Below are positions 8,543-15,389 of a DNA stretch of 64,000 nucleotides, one piece after another (position 1 is the stretch's first letter; every line of letters starts with the position of its first letter). The position numbers were made by a program, and so were the translations under genes. The notes below the pieces were generated by a model, which saw only the letters and a list, made by a program, of their open reading frames with translations, did no database searches and was not told the origin of the DNA. The stretch covers positions 2,520,501 through 2,584,500 of the forward strand of contig NC_004722.1 of NCBI RefSeq assembly GCF_000007825.1, read 5' to 3'. Origin of the DNA: Bacillus cereus ATCC 14579 (GTDB lineage Bacteria; Bacillota; Bacilli; Bacillales; Bacillaceae_G).

Positions 8543-8807
8543 GGTTTTTTTGTAAAGATATTGTAAATGATAAGTACAATGCATTAAGTATAATGTATAA
8601 TTCGAATGTATTGAAATTCAAATATAATAGAGGTGTTATACATGATAATTACTTTGAATTTTTAAAAGAGTCGGTTTGATAATAATTTATGTAGATAAAC
8701 AGTTTTTACGTTTTTTTTAAATACTTGGTTTAAATGGATTAGATTAAGTAACTATTGTTCTAGCTTTTTGATAATCAAGACAACTGAAGAAAGGAAGCAA
8801 TCATTTT

Positions 8808-9509
8808 ATGAAAAAATTAAGGCTGCTAACATTTGAAAATATAGTAGAACCCCTTTTAAATGAAAAGGTATCATTTATATACTTTCCTATTGAATGGCTG
8901 GACATCGTAGAGATACATTATAAGACATTTTTATTAACGAGTAAGTTGAAACGTTTGAATGAAAGATTGTATGATATGTTTTCGGATATATTGTTTATTC
9001 AGCATAACCCGTACGTATTAAATGAAAATACACCATGGATTGTATCGAAAGAACCTATTAGACCAGAGCAGCTCGATTATATTTTTCAAAGTTGGTATGA
9101 GATTATTCATGATTGGAAACCAAATAGATTAGTAGAACCACCAAAATATGAATGGCAATCCGATTTGATTTCTCATTTGCCAGTACTACATGATAATGAA
9201 ACGTATTCTAAGTGGGTGCCCGCTTTAATCTCACATATTTTTTGTGAGCGTCCTATATATTTAGAAAATACAAATGCAGAAGAAATCTATTTTTCCCCTC
9301 TTAGATCACAAAATATTTGTGAGGCGATGTCAGGGCCGATAAAAGATGAAAAAACACAAGATTTTTTCTCCTATGTATATCGATTCGAATGCATAACCCG
9401 CGGTGGTGAGAACGCTCCATTATTAAATATTTCAATAGGGATTCGGAGATTTTATCAAGAATATAAGATGTTGGGTCAAACAAACCTTGATATAACAACG
9501 TTTGTTTGA
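8808..9509 (+). pseudogene. pPIWI_RE-like protein, 5' half, truncated by prophage insertion
   Basis: The first 215 codons (8808-9452) belong to a longer host gene; after the att core at 9453 the last codons (KMLGQTNLDITTFV) are phage DNA. The N-terminus (TFENIVEPLLNEKVSFIYFP, MFSDILFIQHNPYVLNENTP, QSWYEIIHDWKPN) resembles the N-terminal module of the pPIWI_RE family, Argonaute-related proteins proposed to act against foreign nucleic acid. The 3' half is at 45936-47678. Joining at the shared core gives one uninterrupted frame of 795 residues. The start is the ATG after GAAAGGAAG. The family call rests on overall resemblance and is moderate; the split-gene call is strong. Confidence 0.8.
9453..9466 (+). 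repeat. attL core
   Basis: TATCAAGAATATAA, identical to 45936-45949, starts exactly on a codon boundary of the interrupted host gene. It lies about 80 bp from the integrase stop codon, the usual place. Confidence 0.85.
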
Positions 9510-9533
9510 CTTATTTTTATAAAATGCAAACAT

Positions 9534-9542
9534 TTTGCAAAC
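9534..9542. repeat. Possible integrase arm site near attL
   Basis: TTTGCAAAC, with a second TGCAAAC at 9524-9530, recurs at 45812-45820 on the attR side. Matching short repeats on both sides of the core are typical of arm-type integrase sites; this is inference only. Confidence 0.3.
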
Positions 9543-9547
9543 ATAAG

Positions 9548-10657
9548 TTATCCAAAGATACTTTTACCGAAGTTTTTAACAGCTTCTTCTTGCATATTCG
9601 GTAAAACATGAGAATAGACACTTAATGTCATTGAAATATCTGTATGACCTAATCGCTCACTGATGATTTTAGGGTTAACTCCTTGTTTCAATAGTAGAGT
9701 TGCGTGTGTATGTCTTAAATCATGGAATTTAATTTCTTTTATACCTACTTTGTGTGTCATCCTAATGAAACTTTTTCTGAAATGTGCTCTTTTTATGATT
9801 CTTCCAAACTCATTACAATTTATTAAATCTTGATCTAGATAAGCAGAACCAAACCTTAATTTCTCTTTATTGATTAAAATTTTATGTTTTTTTAAGGCTG
9901 CTATTGTTTCGTTAGGTACAGGAATTGTGCGTTTTGATGAATTTGTTTTTGCAGTTTTTTTGATTTTATTGTCATGACCAGATGTTTGATTTATTGTAAC
10001 AGTATGTTTTTCAAAATCAATGTCCTGCCATCGTAAACCTAGAACTTCTCCCAGACGCATACCTGTAGTTATTGCAAGTAGATATCCAATGTGATATCGT
10101 GATTCTTGTGAATGAGCTAAAAATTTTTTTACTTCTTCCTCTGTCCAAGTCTGGATAGGGGTTTTTTCTTTTTTAGGTATCTCAGCAAAATCTGCTGGAT
10201 TTCGAGAAATAATATTTTGTTTTACGGCTAGGTTTAAAGCGCTCTTTAAAATTCTATGCATAAGTAGAATAGAATTGTTTGCAATCCCTTTATCTATCGC
10301 AGTCTTATAACATTTTTGAATGTGTATAACATTTAATTTATGGAGCGTAACCATTCCTATACTAGGTATAACATGTTGGTTGATAAATGCCTTATAGCCA
10401 GCAAAGGTACTCTTTTCTATGCTCATACTTTTAATTTCTAGCCAATGATTTAGATAATCTTTTAACGTAACTTTAGATGGTTCTATAAAAGTTCCTTCAT
10501 TCAACTCTGTAATCTTCTTTGCCACATCGGCCTGTGCTTCTTTTCTTGTCTTATATCCAGAAAACCACTTCTGTCTTCTTTTTCCTGTCTCTGGATCCGG
10601 ACCGATATCAATAACGATGCAATATTTATTTCCTCTTTTTCGAATATGTCCTTTCAC
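9548..10657 (-). CDS. int: Phage integrase (tyrosine recombinase)
   Basis: A 369-residue site-specific recombinase for integration and excision at the flanking core. It has an N-terminal arm-binding region (RKRGNKYCIVIDIGPDPETG, then KRRQKWFSGYKTRKEAQ), a SAM-like core-binding domain (about residues 60-160) and a catalytic domain with Arg in TTGMRLGEVLGLRW, His-Leu-Arg in KFHDLRHTHATLLL, and the LGHTDISMTLSVYSHV segment with the active Tyr. The start is GTG at 10657, with AAGGAGTG six bases upstream. It is transcribed toward attL, away from the other lysogeny genes. Confidence 0.93.
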   Translation of the reverse strand: MKGHIRKRGNKYCIVIDIGPDPETGKRRQKWFSGYKTRKEAQADVAKKITELNEGTFIEPSKVTLKDYLNHWLEIKSMSIEKSTFAGYKAFINQHVIPSIGMVTLHKLNVIHIQKCYKTAIDKGIANNSILLMHRILKSALNLAVKQNIISRNPADFAEIPKKEKTPIQTWTEEEVKKFLAHSQESRYHIGYLLAITTGMRLGEVLGLRWQDIDFEKHTVTINQTSGHDNKIKKTAKTNSSKRTIPVPNETIAALKKHKILINKEKLRFGSAYLDQDLINCNEFGRIIKRAHFRKSFIRMTHKVGIKEIKFHDLRHTHATLLLKQGVNPKIISERLGHTDISMTLSVYSHVLPNMQEEAVKNFGKSIFG

Positions 10658-10861
10658 TTAAAACACTCCTTCATTTTGTTTTGAATCATGTTGTATAAGT
10701 CTAGTTGTAATTTTGCTGCTATGAAAATTACATGTTTGGACATATCAGCGATGGATATATTCTACCATATATAAACAAATTCAGTTATAGGATATGATTG
10801 TCATCCAATGTTCAATAATAGTAAAATATTAATAGAATTAGATAAAGGGGGATGTAAGACT

Positions 10862-10933
10862 ATGAGAAAATTCACAAATGATCCAGGCGGCGGTGGATGG
10901 GATATAAGTTTAGACCCTGGAACAGGCATATAG
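10862..10933 (+). CDS. Tiny ORF, 23 residues, with two DPG motifs like the AimP signal
   Basis: The ATG is preceded by AAAGGGGGATG at usable spacing. The peptide contains NDPGGGGW and SLDPGTGI. The candidate signal of the nearby AimP ends DPGPGGG, so both motifs echo it, but this ORF has no signal peptide. It lies alone between the integrase and aimR and is closed by a hairpin at 10945. It could be a cytoplasmic partner or mimic of the AimR ligand, or a decayed aimP. Function is inference; the motif and signals are seen. Confidence 0.55.
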   Translation: MRKFTNDPGGGGWDISLDPGTGI

Positions 10934-10944
10934 TACATAGGTGG

Positions 10945-10991
10945 AGCTTAACGGCTCTTTTTTTATTGTAGAAAAAAGAGCCGTTAGGCTC
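10945..10991. terminator. Long hairpin, probably a back-to-back terminator
   Basis: A 20-bp inverted repeat with a single mismatch (GAGCTTAACGGCTCTTTTTT against its complement at 10972-10991). Each arm contains a small GAGC(C)...GGCTC hairpin followed by six T on its own strand, so it can stop transcription both ways. Confidence 0.65.
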
Positions 10992-11008
10992 CCTTGAGAA
11001 ACGTTGAT

Positions 11009-11025
11009 ATATAACGATTTTAAAA
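11009..11025 (+). repeat. 17-bp repeat, copy 1 (possible operator)
   Basis: ATATAACGATTTTAAAA is identical to 21734-21750. The inner ATAACGATTTT also occurs on the minus strand at 20852-20862 within the hairpin array. A shared phage regulator site is a plausible reading. Confidence 0.45.
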
Positions 11026-11102
11026 CTTTCTCAATAAGAATCAGATAACTACACGACTGAATTTTGGAAAAAATGTGATATTATGAAAATAATAAAATAA
11101 AC

Positions 11103-11197
11103 GGACGTGAAAAAGACCTACGACTGTGCAAGTGGTGCTCGCAACACCCTTACACCGTCCTCCCTAAACGCGCTAGGGAAAACACTTGTCATAAGTC
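11103..11197 (+). ncRNA. Candidate structured leader RNA upstream of aimR
   Basis: By eye the segment can fold as a branched structure. GACT (11122-11125) and CAAGTG (11129-11134) pair with AGTC (11194-11197) and CACTTG (11183-11188), enclosing hairpins GGTG/CACC (11134-11137 with 11145-11148) and TCCCT/AGGGA (11161-11165 with 11175-11179). A competing helix GGACG (11103-11107)/CGTCC (11156-11160) would exclude part of this fold. No ORF with a ribosome binding site is seen. I do not recognise it as a known riboswitch. Confidence 0.35.
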
Positions 11198-11304
11198 TCA
11201 AACATAATTATAACACATAACCTAGATATAATGGCACGTTTTCCTGTAAACATAAGACATCTAGGGTAACGTTGTCTTTTTTGTCCATAAGGAGGACAAG
11301 GATT

Positions 11305-12513
11305 GTGCAAGTTTTATTGGATTTAAATGACATGCAGGAGTGTCTAAAATCAAATGGTTATACAAATCGTAAATTGGCAACACGTTTTAAAGTAACGCAT
11401 ACAACAGTCAATAGTTATTTTAAGAAGCAAGGTAAATTTGATTTTATGCACTTGGTTGATGCGCTGAAGCTATATAAGCCTAAAAATGTTGATTTTAGAA
11501 GGGAATGCATCAAAGAGTGTATACCTACACTATCACATAAAAATTTGAAATTAGCATTAGAAGTGTTAGATATGTTTGGAGAATATGATCTTCAAGACCT
11601 AGTAATTCAACGAATAATGAGTTTTAAAACTAATAAAAATAAAAGCGAAGAAGAAAAGAAAAAAGGCAATTCAAAAACTGTAAGGATAAATTTAAATTTG
11701 GTTCCATTATACAAAACATTAAGAGAAAGAAGTGAAAATACAACTACTCCTAAGAGGTTCTTTGAGAAAGTTGATAAAATGAGAAAAAATCAAAAATACT
11801 CAGATAACGAGCTGGTAATAATATCTGTTTTAAATACAATTTACTCTTTTTTTGATTTAGGTAATTATAAGATGGTCAATGAACATATTCAGCAATTATT
11901 ACCGGACATCTTGGGAATTAAATGTCATACATTAAGAGATTCTCTTTTATTAAGAATAAAAGAAATGGAAGTTTTCGTTGCACTTCACGAAAATAATTTA
12001 GACGAATCACGTGAATTATGTTTTGAAATAATAAATGATCAAAGTAATTGCTATGTCAGCACAAAGGCAGTAGCATATTGCAAAATTGGAGAAAGTTATA
12101 TTTTCTCTGATTATCAAAATGCTAAAGAGTACATGGAGAAATCATTAAATATAATTGGTGTTCCAGTGAATAAAAAATTAGAAGTAAGAAGAGAAAAAGT
12201 ACTTAATACACTATTATTTTTAAGAATATATCATGAAAAAGATTTACATACCATTAACCCAGAAAATCTAGATGATGCTGAAAAAGCATTCTTATATGTA
12301 AAGCTAGGTGAAAATCAAAAAGCGATTAAAATTTTACAAGCTTTACAAAATACAAATGGATATCTTAGTAGTTTTCAATTGTACTATATGGGGCTTGCGG
12401 TCGGAGGAGAAGAAGGGAAGAAATACCTAGAAATGTCTATAGAAAGTTTTTCTAAATCAGGTGATTATTTCTATATATTCCTACCAAAGACAGCATTGAA
12501 ATGTTATAATTGA
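11305..12513 (+). CDS. aimR: AimR-like arbitrium receptor (RNPP family HTH-TPR regulator)
   Basis: Transcription factor of the phage lysis-lysogeny peptide system. An N-terminal HTH (NRKLATRFKVTHTTVNSYFK) is followed by about 300 residues of helical repeats of TPR type (for example YKMVNEHIQQLL, ESRELCFEIIND, YQNAKEYMEKSL, ENQKAIKILQAL). Family members bind a short re-imported peptide and change DNA binding. The adjacent small secreted-peptide gene and the phage position support AimR rather than Rap or NprR. Start: GTG at 11305 with AGGAGG 9 bases upstream; the longer TTG frame from 11272 places the ribosome site inside the ORF. An inverted repeat CCTAGAT/ATCTAGG (11221-11227, 11259-11265) precedes it. 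Confidence 0.8.
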   Translation: MQVLLDLNDMQECLKSNGYTNRKLATRFKVTHTTVNSYFKKQGKFDFMHLVDALKLYKPKNVDFRRECIKECIPTLSHKNLKLALEVLDMFGEYDLQDLVIQRIMSFKTNKNKSEEEKKKGNSKTVRINLNLVPLYKTLRERSENTTTPKRFFEKVDKMRKNQKYSDNELVIISVLNTIYSFFDLGNYKMVNEHIQQLLPDILGIKCHTLRDSLLLRIKEMEVFVALHENNLDESRELCFEIINDQSNCYVSTKAVAYCKIGESYIFSDYQNAKEYMEKSLNIIGVPVNKKLEVRREKVLNTLLFLRIYHEKDLHTINPENLDDAEKAFLYVKLGENQKAIKILQALQNTNGYLSSFQLYYMGLAVGGEEGKKYLEMSIESFSKSGDYFYIFLPKTALKCYN

Positions 12514-12539
12514 ATTATACAAAAAGGGTGGTGAAACGC

Positions 12540-12695
12540 TTGAAAAATAAGCTTTTGAAAATAGTTTTCACTATTGCTACTGTAGCTTGTCTTTCTATCA
12601 CAGCTTTTCAGGTGACAGAAAAAGATAAGGTGCAAAGTGCTAAAGAACAAAAAACAACTTTATATATGATTGATCCAGGCCCAGGAGGCGGGTAA
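12540..12695 (+). CDS. aimP: AimP-like arbitrium peptide precursor
   Basis: A 51-residue pre-peptide starting at TTG 12540 (AAGGGTGG 8 bases upstream). It has a basic N-terminus, a hydrophobic export segment (IVFTIATVACLSITAF), a charged linker and the C-terminus MIDPGPGGG. In arbitrium systems such a peptide is exported by Sec, trimmed, and the C-terminal hexapeptide or so is taken up and bound by AimR. The mature signal is probably DPGPGG with or without the last Gly. It starts 26 bases after the aimR stop codon, as expected, and is followed by a strong terminator. Confidence 0.8.
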   Translation: MKNKLLKIVFTIATVACLSITAFQVTEKDKVQSAKEQKTTLYMIDPGPGGG

Positions 12696-12708
12696 TTAAT
12701 ATAATATT

Positions 12709-12743
12709 AGAAATGACACTATCAAATTGGTAGTGTCATTTCT
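12709..12743 (+). terminator. Terminator after aimP
   Basis: Perfect 13-bp stem AGAAATGACACTA/TAGTGTCATTTCT with a 9-base loop. In arbitrium phages a regulatory RNA (aimX) follows aimP; any such RNA here would be read from this region toward 12840. Confidence 0.7.
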
Positions 12744-12840
12744 ACTTTATAGGGAATGGAAACATTTTGACTGAAACGACAAAAACTTTCCACTTTAAGA
12801 CGGTTAATATATAAAACAGGATGTAAGGGGAGAATTAAGG

Positions 12841-12951
12841 ATGACGAAAGAGGAAATTGTAATCCTATTTTTAGATACTGTGAAAGAATATGCACCAGAT
12901 CAATTAGAAGAATATATAGCAGAAATTAAAAAAATAGCCATTCCTAATTAA
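12841..12951 (+). CDS. Small phage protein, 36 residues
   Basis: ATG with AAGGGGAG eight bases upstream. The peptide MTKEEIVILFLDTVKEYAPD and its charged C-terminus form one amphipathic helix or two. It ends at a shared convergent terminator with the repressor gene (AAAAATAGCC/GGCTATTTTT, 12930-12963). It is located where arbitrium phages carry their lysogeny regulator, but the role is unknown. Confidence 0.55.
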   Translation: MTKEEIVILFLDTVKEYAPDQLEEYIAEIKKIAIPN

Positions 12952-12963
12952 AGGGCTATTTTT
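12930..12963. terminator. Convergent terminator
   Basis: AAAAATAGCC (12930-12939) pairs with GGCTATTTTT (12954-12963). It serves both the 36-residue ORF and the leftward repressor gene, whose 3' ends meet here. Confidence 0.65.
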
Positions 12964-13306
12964 CTGTTTTATTATGGAGTCTGCTAAGAGCTTGAGCGAT
13001 AGCTAACATTTGTTCTAACGCCATATCTTCTTTATCCTTTGGCAGCGGTTCTAGCCATTCCATGATTTCTTTGAATTTTTTATATTTATCATCACTAGAG
13101 TCGTCATCTTTATTTTCTCCGTACAAATAATTTACAGGTACATTAAATCTCTTCGCTATCTTTTCTATGGTTTCACGACTTGGGAATGCTTTTCCATTTT
13201 CAAACTTTGAACCAGTCCCTTTAGTTAAATCCACTTCTTTTCCGAATTGTTCTTGATTCATTTTGTTATCTATTCGAATTTGTTTAATTCTATCCTTCAT
13301 TTCCAT
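12956..13306 (-). CDS. Phage repressor (XRE-family HTH, cI-like)
   Basis: A 116-residue DNA-binding protein. The HTH is at residues about 5-60 (RIDNKMNQEQFGKEVDLTKG, GSKFENGKAFPSRETIEKIA, RFNVPVNYLYGE), then an acidic linker (DDDSSDDKYK) and a short helical C-terminus for dimerisation. It has no LexA-type peptidase domain, so it is not autocleaved in the SOS way. Divergent from a Cro-like gene across three operators, it is the likely lysogeny maintenance repressor. Strong GGGGAG site before its ATG. Confidence 0.88.
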   Translation of the reverse strand: MEMKDRIKQIRIDNKMNQEQFGKEVDLTKGTGSKFENGKAFPSRETIEKIAKRFNVPVNYLYGENKDDDSSDDKYKKFKEIMEWLEPLPKDKEDMALEQMLAIAQALSRLHNKTEK

Positions 13307-13324
13307 ATTTAAATACTCCCCTTT

Positions 13325-13340
13325 TTACGATATATCGTAA
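13325..13340. promoter_or_regulatory. 16-bp palindrome at the start of the repressor transcript
   Basis: TTACGATATATCGTAA is a perfect palindrome between the repressor promoter (-10 TATAAT on the minus strand, 13360-13355) and the repressor ATG. It differs from the three flanking operators, so a second regulator, perhaps the Cro-like protein, may bind here. Confidence 0.55.
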
Positions 13341-13354
13341 ATTACGTTAATTAC

Positions 13355-13384
13355 ATTATAAAGTTTCCTAGCAAGAAACGTAAA
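13355..13384 (-). promoter_or_regulatory. Repressor maintenance promoter
   Basis: On the minus strand, TTTACG (13384-13379) and TATAAT (13360-13355) with an 18-base spacer. Operator 1 fills the spacer. Confidence 0.6.
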
Positions 13385-13453
13385 GAGTAAAAAAAGTTTC
13401 CTTCTCTGAAATTTTTTTGTTAAAAACACTTGAAGTTTCATGTTATGAAACTT
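13361..13453. promoter_or_regulatory. Three 21-bp operators of the lysogeny switch
   Basis: Sites at 13361-13381 (AAGTTTC-N7-GAAACGT), 13394-13414 (AAGTTTC-N7-GAAATTT) and 13433-13453 (AAGTTTC-N7-GAAACTT). The third is perfectly symmetric over eight bases each side. Site 1 lies in the repressor promoter spacer and site 3 in the early promoter spacer, with site 2 between them. Confidence 0.8.
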
Positions 13454-13458
13454 ATAAT
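13430..13458 (+). promoter_or_regulatory. Early (Cro-side) promoter
   Basis: TTGAAG (13430-13435) and TATAAT (13453-13458) with a 17-base spacer, which is almost exactly operator 3. Repressor binding there should block the early genes. Confidence 0.75.
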
Positions 13459-13489
13459 GAGTTTGTAAGCATCAGAAGGGAGTGATCAG

Positions 13490-13786
13490 ATGCAAAATCA
13501 AAAACAACTAACGGCACTTCAAAAAGCTTTTGAAGATTCTGGTCTTAAATATCATGAATTAGCTAATATGGTTGGTATATCAAAGTCTTACTGCTATAAA
13601 ATTATAAATTATAATCTAAGAGTTTATTATGATGTAGCTGTAAAAATATCAAATGTTTTAGGTAAAGAAACCGACATTCTATTTAATGAACAGGAAAAAA
13701 AATTTGAATATGAAGTTTCATTGAGTGAAACTAAAGGGGGTGAAAAAAATGAGCCAATTACAAGTTTTGCAACATCCAGTAAATGA
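13490..13786 (+). CDS. Cro-like XRE-family HTH regulator
   Basis: 98 residues with an N-terminal HTH (LKYHELANMVGISKSYCYKI) and a charged tail. It is the first gene of the rightward early transcript, opposite the repressor, and so takes the place of Cro. The ATG has AAGGGAGTG upstream. Its C-terminal codons overlap the next small ORF. Confidence 0.85.
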   Translation: MQNQKQLTALQKAFEDSGLKYHELANMVGISKSYCYKIINYNLRVYYDVAVKISNVLGKETDILFNEQEKKFEYEVSLSETKGGEKNEPITSFATSSK

Positions 13787-13943
13787 GTTTGTTTTTATGG
13801 AAGGGAATTAAGTTGTTCATGATGGTGGAAAGAAACTTTTCGCAGCAACTTGGAGAGACGTAAAATCAGCGTTTGCAGTAAACAGTTATTGCAACATTTT
13901 ACAGAAAGATTTCAATGAAGAGATATCATACATAAAAGCATGA
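13749..13943 (+). pseudogene. Small early phage ORF with an in-frame stop
   Basis: ATG after AAAGGGGGTG opens MSQLQVLQHPVNEFVFMEGN, then TAA (13809-13811), then the same frame continues for 43 codons (VVHDGGKKLFAATWRDVKSA and onward) to TGA at 13941. The start resembles phage antirepressor-type or small early proteins. It is either a gene broken by one base change (CAA to TAA) or a truncated remnant. Confidence 0.45.
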
Positions 13944-14001
13944 CGGCCAAGGTTAGTATGATTATCCATCGTTAATATAATTTTGGAAGGAGAAAAAAGA
14001 A

Positions 14002-14268
14002 ATGGGATTAGATCAAATCATTAAAGAATCAATCCGCGAAGTTGTTCGAGAGGAGATACAAGCTGCTTTAGCGCAGTTCCAACAACAATCACAACCAAAC
14101 AAAGTAATGAGGGTGAAAGAAGCAGCAGAATATCTCAATATCGCTGTTTGTAGAATGTATGAATTAGCAAGTCATCCACAGTTTCCAGTGATTAGGGAAG
14201 GGCGCAAATTACTTTTCCTACAAAAGGATTTAGAAGCTTGGCTTGAAACACAAAAGGAGGTGATTTAG
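14002..14268 (+). CDS. Excisionase-type HTH protein
   Basis: 88 residues: an N-terminal helix rich in Glu/Gln (IREVVREEIQAALAQFQQQS), then a MerR-like winged helix of the excisionase family (MRVKEAAEYLNIAVCRMYEL, PVIREGRKLLFLQKDLEAWL). Such proteins bend DNA for excision or regulate early genes. GAAGGAG precedes the ATG. The next ORF overlaps the stop codon. Confidence 0.8.
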   Translation: MGLDQIIKESIREVVREEIQAALAQFQQQSQPNKVMRVKEAAEYLNIAVCRMYELASHPQFPVIREGRKLLFLQKDLEAWLETQKEVI

Positions 14269-14432
14269 TGGAAGATACAACATCGTTAGTTATATTCGCA
14301 ATGTTTATCGCGTGCAGCGCATTGTTACTTTACATTACTTATGAACCAATAAAACAGTGGGCTTGGAGTGACGTAAAACAAAATAAAAAGACCCATGGCA
14401 GTGGGTCCTTTAAGAAAAAACAGTTGTTATAA
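14268..14432 (+). CDS. Small membrane protein, phage early region
   Basis: 54 residues from GTG 14268, with AGGAGGTG upstream inside the previous gene. One membrane helix (LVIFAMFIACSALLLYITY) is followed by a basic cytoplasmic tail. It contains a hairpin (GACCCATGGCAGTGGGTC) near its 3' end. No function known to me. Confidence 0.6.
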   Translation: MEDTTSLVIFAMFIACSALLLYITYEPIKQWAWSDVKQNKKTHGSGSFKKKQLL

Positions 14433-14461
14433 GTATATCACGAAAAGTAGGGAAATAGTAG

Positions 14462-14638
14462 ATGCGTCTAACTGAATATCAAGTGCTATTACCTAATAAG
14501 TTTTGGAACTTAGCAAAGAGCAGGGATGAATTAAAGCAAATGATTGAACAGTATTTCAAGGCTGGTTATCCGCATTATGAAATTCAACGAATTATCAAAA
14601 GTGGACAAGTATATGTGGCGGTTTGTACAAGGAGGTAA
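14462..14638 (+). CDS. Small phage protein, unknown
   Basis: 58 residues beginning MRLTEYQVLLPNKFWNLAKS and ending VYVAVCTRR. Its last codons form the AGGAGG site of the next gene, so the two are coupled. It has a mixed alpha/beta look and no recognised domain. Confidence 0.55.
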   Translation: MRLTEYQVLLPNKFWNLAKSRDELKQMIEQYFKAGYPHYEIQRIIKSGQVYVAVCTRR

Positions 14639-14642
14639 ATAA

Positions 14643-15389
14643 ATGGCAACATTTCGAGTTAGTAAAAGTAAAAATTACACAACCATTAATAATACAGGTC
14701 TTCGAGATGAACGTTTAAGTTGGAAAGCAAAAGGAATATTGGCTTACATTTTATCGTTACCAGATGATTGGGTGTTTTACATGGAGGAAATATCTACTCA
14801 TGCGAAAGATGGAATTGATAGTTTAAGAGTAGGAATGAAAGAACTAAAAAAATTCGGTTATGTTAGAAGGTTTCCTGTAAAAAACGAAAAGGGAAAGATT
14901 ACTAACTGGGAGACAATTATTTATGAAGTTCCACAAGTGGAGAATCCAGATATGGAAAATCCACAAGTGGAAAAATCACAAATGGAAGTTCCATTTATGG
15001 AAAATCCCAAGCTACTAAATACTAAAGAACTAAGTACTAATAAACAAAATACTAATATACAAAGTAGTAGTAGCATCTTCTCTTTCTACGAAAATAATTT
15101 CGGTATTTTAAATTCATTCATAGCCGAAAGTATTTCACAATGGGTAAACGATACAAGCGAAAAACTTGTACAAGCAGCTATGGAGCGTGCTTTGAAACAG
15201 CAGAAGAAATGGAATTATGCTGAGGGGATTTTAAAACAGTGGGTTAATAAAAACATTCGTACTTTAGCTGATGTTAATGCAGCAGAAATAGAGTTTAAGA
15301 ACAAAGGTGAAAAAGGAGCGAATAGAAATGGCAACACCAATGAAAAAACTGGCGGAATCCCTGGAATCGAAGGTGAATTACCATTCTGA
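14643..15389 (+). CDS. Phage replication initiation protein (DnaD-like primosome component)
   Basis: 248 residues. The N-terminus is a winged helix of the phage replication type (LSWKAKGILAYILSLPDDW, LRVGMKELKKFGYVRR). The middle holds a short degenerate repeat (VENP/MENP/VEKS/MEVP). The C-terminal helical domain is DnaD-like (SSIFSFYENNFGILNSFIAE, WNYAEGILKQWVNKNIRTL). It precedes a DnaC-like loader, so together they should load the host helicase at the phage origin. The origin may lie inside this gene; I see no clear iteron cluster apart from the repeat at about 14930-15005. Confidence 0.85.
   Translation: MATFRVSKSKNYTTINNTGLRDERLSWKAKGILAYILSLPDDWVFYMEEISTHAKDGIDSLRVGMKELKKFGYVRRFPVKNEKGKITNWETIIYEVPQVENPDMENPQVEKSQMEVPFMENPKLLNTKELSTNKQNTNIQSSSSIFSFYENNFGILNSFIAESISQWVNDTSEKLVQAAMERALKQQKKWNYAEGILKQWVNKNIRTLADVNAAEIEFKNKGEKGANRNGNTNEKTGGIPGIEGELPF

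Noticed and set aside
9548..9700. tRNA gene as the phage attachment target
   Set aside because: No tRNA-like cloverleaf or CCA region is seen near either core; the target is a protein gene that rejoins in frame.
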